Below are positions 61,974-64,000 of a stretch of 64,000 nt of DNA, piece after piece; position 1 is the first letter of the stretch; each line of letters opens with the position of its first letter. A program made the position numbers and the translations under genes. Origin of the DNA: JAWRCU01 sp033542235 (GTDB lineage: Bacteria > Pseudomonadota > Alphaproteobacteria > Rhizobiales > Rhizobiaceae); the NCBI RefSeq assembly GCF_033542235.1, contig NZ_JAWRCU010000006.1, positions 248,001 to 312,000 of the forward strand, in the 5' to 3' direction. The notes under the pieces were generated by a model. That model searched no databases and was not told where the DNA came from. It worked only from the letters and a program-made list of their open reading frames with translations.

Positions 61974-64000
61974 CGGAAACCCTTCTGCCCGAAGCTATCC
62001 AGGCGGCAACGATCGTCAGGACTGCGTAGACGCCTGTCAGGATCCACAAGCGGATCCAGTCCTTCGAAACATCCGCCAAGGTCGCTCCCATCTGGTTGAT
62101 CCGCACGAGCCCGTCGATCGCGAAGGTGCTCGGAAGGACAATGCTGGCGGTCCGCATGATCTGCGGGATCGCTTCCAGCGGCCATGCGACGCCAACGAGA
62201 AAGAAGATTGGAAGGCTGATGCCAATGAAGATCAGCACCGCGGTTTCGCGCCGCCTGAACCAGCTGCCGACGAACTGGCCGAGCAAGCTGACCGAGAGGA
62301 TGAAGGGAATGGTCAGGACGATCAGGTCGAGCAGATGATCGTTTGCAGAGAAACCGTAGACCCTTGGGAGGACGACGAGAAAAAGCGCAAAGCCCGGCAG
62401 TGCCAGCACCAGATGCGCGAGGCTCTGGCCGATCACCGCCGACACCGCACCACGACGCCAACGAGAGCTCGGACCGCCCTGCTCATAAGCCGCCCCACCC
62501 AGCGTTGCCGAGCCCATCAGCAGCGTCTGCTGCAGGATCAGCAGAAAGGCGGCAGGAACGACATAGCTGCCATAGCCGCCCGTTGGATTGAACAATGGCT
62601 GGTTCAGGATCTCCACGGGCGAGCTGTTCGCGAGAGCCGCCCGGTAGAGGCTGCCGTCCGGGCGCGCGCTGCGCGCCGCGAGATCGGTATTCACCGCGCC
62701 CACACCTTCCTGGATACCCTGCAGGGTCCGGTTGTAGAGCAGGAAATATGCCGAATCGACATAGGCAGGCAGCCTGGCCTGGTCACCCTTCAGGATGTCG
62801 CGCTCGGTTCCTGCCGGAATGCTCAGGATGCCGAACACCTCACGTCGTGCGAGTGCCGCCTGAGCCTCGGCCAATGTCGTAGGTCGAAGCGCCACTTTGA
62901 CGGCCTCGTCGGCGTTGACCGCCTGAATGATCGAGCGACTGACGTCCGAGGAATCGTCATCCACGATCGCTATTGGAATGTCCTTGATCAGCTGGCCGAG
63001 ATAAGGCTGCGGATAGAACACTCCATAGATGATCGGTGCCATAATCATGAGGCCGAAGGCACTGCGGTCGCGGAGAACGCGGCCATATTCGTCGGCGAAT
63101 GCCTGCACAATACCGATCTTGCCCGGCCTCACCTGTTCGGGCACGTCGACCGGCCTTGCCGGTATATGACGGGCAACAGAGCGCAGCCTCAGCCAGGCCA
63201 AGCCGAAATAGGCGACTGCCAATCCGCCGAGCATCATGAAAGGCTCTGCGGAATCTGCTGCCGGCACGCCACGGGCTGCCTGATCGAACAGGATCTGGAC
63301 GTACCAGCGCAGCGGCAGGATCGCACCCCAGGCGCGCGCGAACAGGTTCATCGCCAAAACCGGAAATCCGACGCCCGCAAAGCCGAACGCCGGCGAACAG
63401 ATGATGCCGGTCAGACTGAGGCCGAAGGCCAGATTCCCTGTGAGAAGCTGCAGGAGCGCGCCCAGCGCCAAATAGGCAATGATCAGCAGGCAAGCAGCCG
63501 CCCCGACCAGTACAGGGGCGCCTCGGAACGGTATCTCGAAAAAGCCGTGAATGATCCCGAGCCCGACAGCCATCATCACGGCAAAGATGCCGAAGTAAGG
63601 CGCCAGCTTGCCGACGAGCGCGATGAGCGGTCTTTCTCCAGCTGTCGCCAGCCATTCCCGCATGTTGCGCGACCCGAACTCGGAGCCGACCGCATAGCCG
63701 CCCGAAATAGCAATAACGATATGGAGAACCGTGGGAAGGATCGCGCGCAACAGAAACTGGGCGTAGTTCAGCGCCGGATTAGTAAGCACATATTGTTCGA
63801 CGACAAGCGGACCAGGCGTGAAGGCGGCGCTGTGTGGCCCGGCCGGCATGTCGGCGACGGCCGCCGATACGGCTGACTGAAGGGAACTGGAGGCGACGTT
63901 GCCGGGCGTGAAGAACTGCTTGTTGAAGAAAATCACGAGCTGTGGCCGGCGCCCCGCGGTGATGTCGCGCTCGAGATTCTCTGGAATATACACCGCAGCG
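61963..64000 (-). CDS. ABC-2-type permease, two fused halves (5' end off window)
   Basis: At least 676 residues; the frame remains open at the window edge, so the start lies beyond 64000. Two homologous ABC-2 membrane regions follow one another: an internal periplasmic loop (IPIAIVDDDSSDVSRSIIQA, then GILSIPAGTERDILKGDQ) and membrane blocks such as LLQLLTGNLAFGLSLTGI and LGQFVGSWFRRRETAVLIF. A duplicated permease of this sort, with an HlyD adaptor, exports drugs or polymers. The ATPase is not in the window and must be upstream or encoded elsewhere. Confidence 0.82.
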   Translation of the reverse strand, partial: AAVYIPENLERDITAGRRPQLVIFFNKQFFTPGNVASSSLQSAVSAAVADMPAGPHSAAFTPGPLVVEQYVLTNPALNYAQFLLRAILPTVLHIVIAISGGYAVGSEFGSRNMREWLATAGERPLIALVGKLAPYFGIFAVMMAVGLGIIHGFFEIPFRGAPVLVGAAACLLIIAYLALGALLQLLTGNLAFGLSLTGIICSPAFGFAGVGFPVLAMNLFARAWGAILPLRWYVQILFDQAARGVPAADSAEPFMMLGGLAVAYFGLAWLRLRSVARHIPARPVDVPEQVRPGKIGIVQAFADEYGRVLRDRSAFGLMIMAPIIYGVFYPQPYLGQLIKDIPIAIVDDDSSDVSRSIIQAVNADEAVKVALRPTTLAEAQAALARREVFGILSIPAGTERDILKGDQARLPAYVDSAYFLLYNRTLQGIQEGVGAVNTDLAARSARPDGSLYRAALANSSPVEILNQPLFNPTGGYGSYVVPAAFLLILQQTLLMGSATLGGAAYEQGGPSSRWRRGAVSAVIGQSLAHLVLALPGFALFLVVLPRVYGFSANDHLLDLIVLTIPFILSVSLLGQFVGSWFRRRETAVLIFIGISLPIFFLVGVAWPLEAIPQIMRTASIVLPSTFAIDGLVRINQMGATLADVSKDWIRLWILTGVYAVLTIVAAWIASGRRVSDAR

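Noticed and set aside
61693..63876. Very long + strand open frame opposite the ABC-2 permease and HlyD genes
   Set aside because: Its translation is Arg/Gln/Asp/His-rich shadow sequence without motifs; the minus-strand genes explain the region.

Overview
The window looks like chromosome of a GC-rich alphaproteobacterium, most likely a Hyphomicrobiales (rhizobial) species. The grounds are the IalB-type and SapC-type proteins, small rhizobial-type hypothetical proteins, a paired palindrome resembling the RIME intergenic elements of rhizobia, a CIRCE-controlled groESL, and pervasive ATGA start/stop overlaps. No rRNA or tRNA gene and no CRISPR array was seen.

Layout. 1-4.6 kb: the 3' part of an autotransporter gene, then a globin, a SapC-like and an IalB-like gene in one tight run, ended by a decayed IS630 copy. 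4.9-16.6 kb: a drug-efflux MFS gene divergent from a LysR regulator, a 5-formyl-THF cyclo-ligase, a lone and frameshifted cytochrome oxidase subunit I gene followed by a Tim44-like gene, an orphan histidine kinase, and a LysR/Rieske-FAD reductase divergent pair. 16.7-18.1 kb: an intact IS256-type element. 18.2-26.7 kb: XRE-cupin regulator, DUF378, TspO, a BLUF-adenylyl cyclase (photoactivated cyclase), an AT-richer islet with a possible nuclease-fold protein and a peptidoglycan-binding partner, a methyltransferase, and a second Tim44-like protein.

26.7-52.6 kb is the centrepiece: about 22 genes in four transcription blocks under an IclR regulator. They combine a CoA ligase, two acyl-CoA dehydrogenases, hydratases, a multifunctional FadB-like protein, a thiolase and a keto-acid cleavage enzyme (side-chain beta-oxidation) with a cyclic-ureide hydrolase plus N-carbamoyl hydrolase (ureido ring opening), a PLP C-S lyase, an S-/N-oxide reductase of the BisC type, a persulfide dioxygenase-like enzyme and a rhodanese (sulfur release), and a Dpp-type ABC importer. 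This set matches what complete breakdown of biotin, or of a very similar ureido-thioether carboxylic acid, would need. That assignment is inference, and I know of no described gene cluster for it.

52.6-64 kb: groES-groEL with a CIRCE operator, a truncated hydrolase pseudogene, a duplicated DUF6328-like membrane protein overlapping a pyrophosphatase, a RIME-like repeat, a flavodoxin-fold reductase, an MscS channel with a C-terminal cyclic-nucleotide-binding domain, and an HlyD/ABC-2 export pair that runs off the end. The light-driven cyclase and the nucleotide-domain channel could form a cAMP signalling pair, but nothing in the sequence links them directly.
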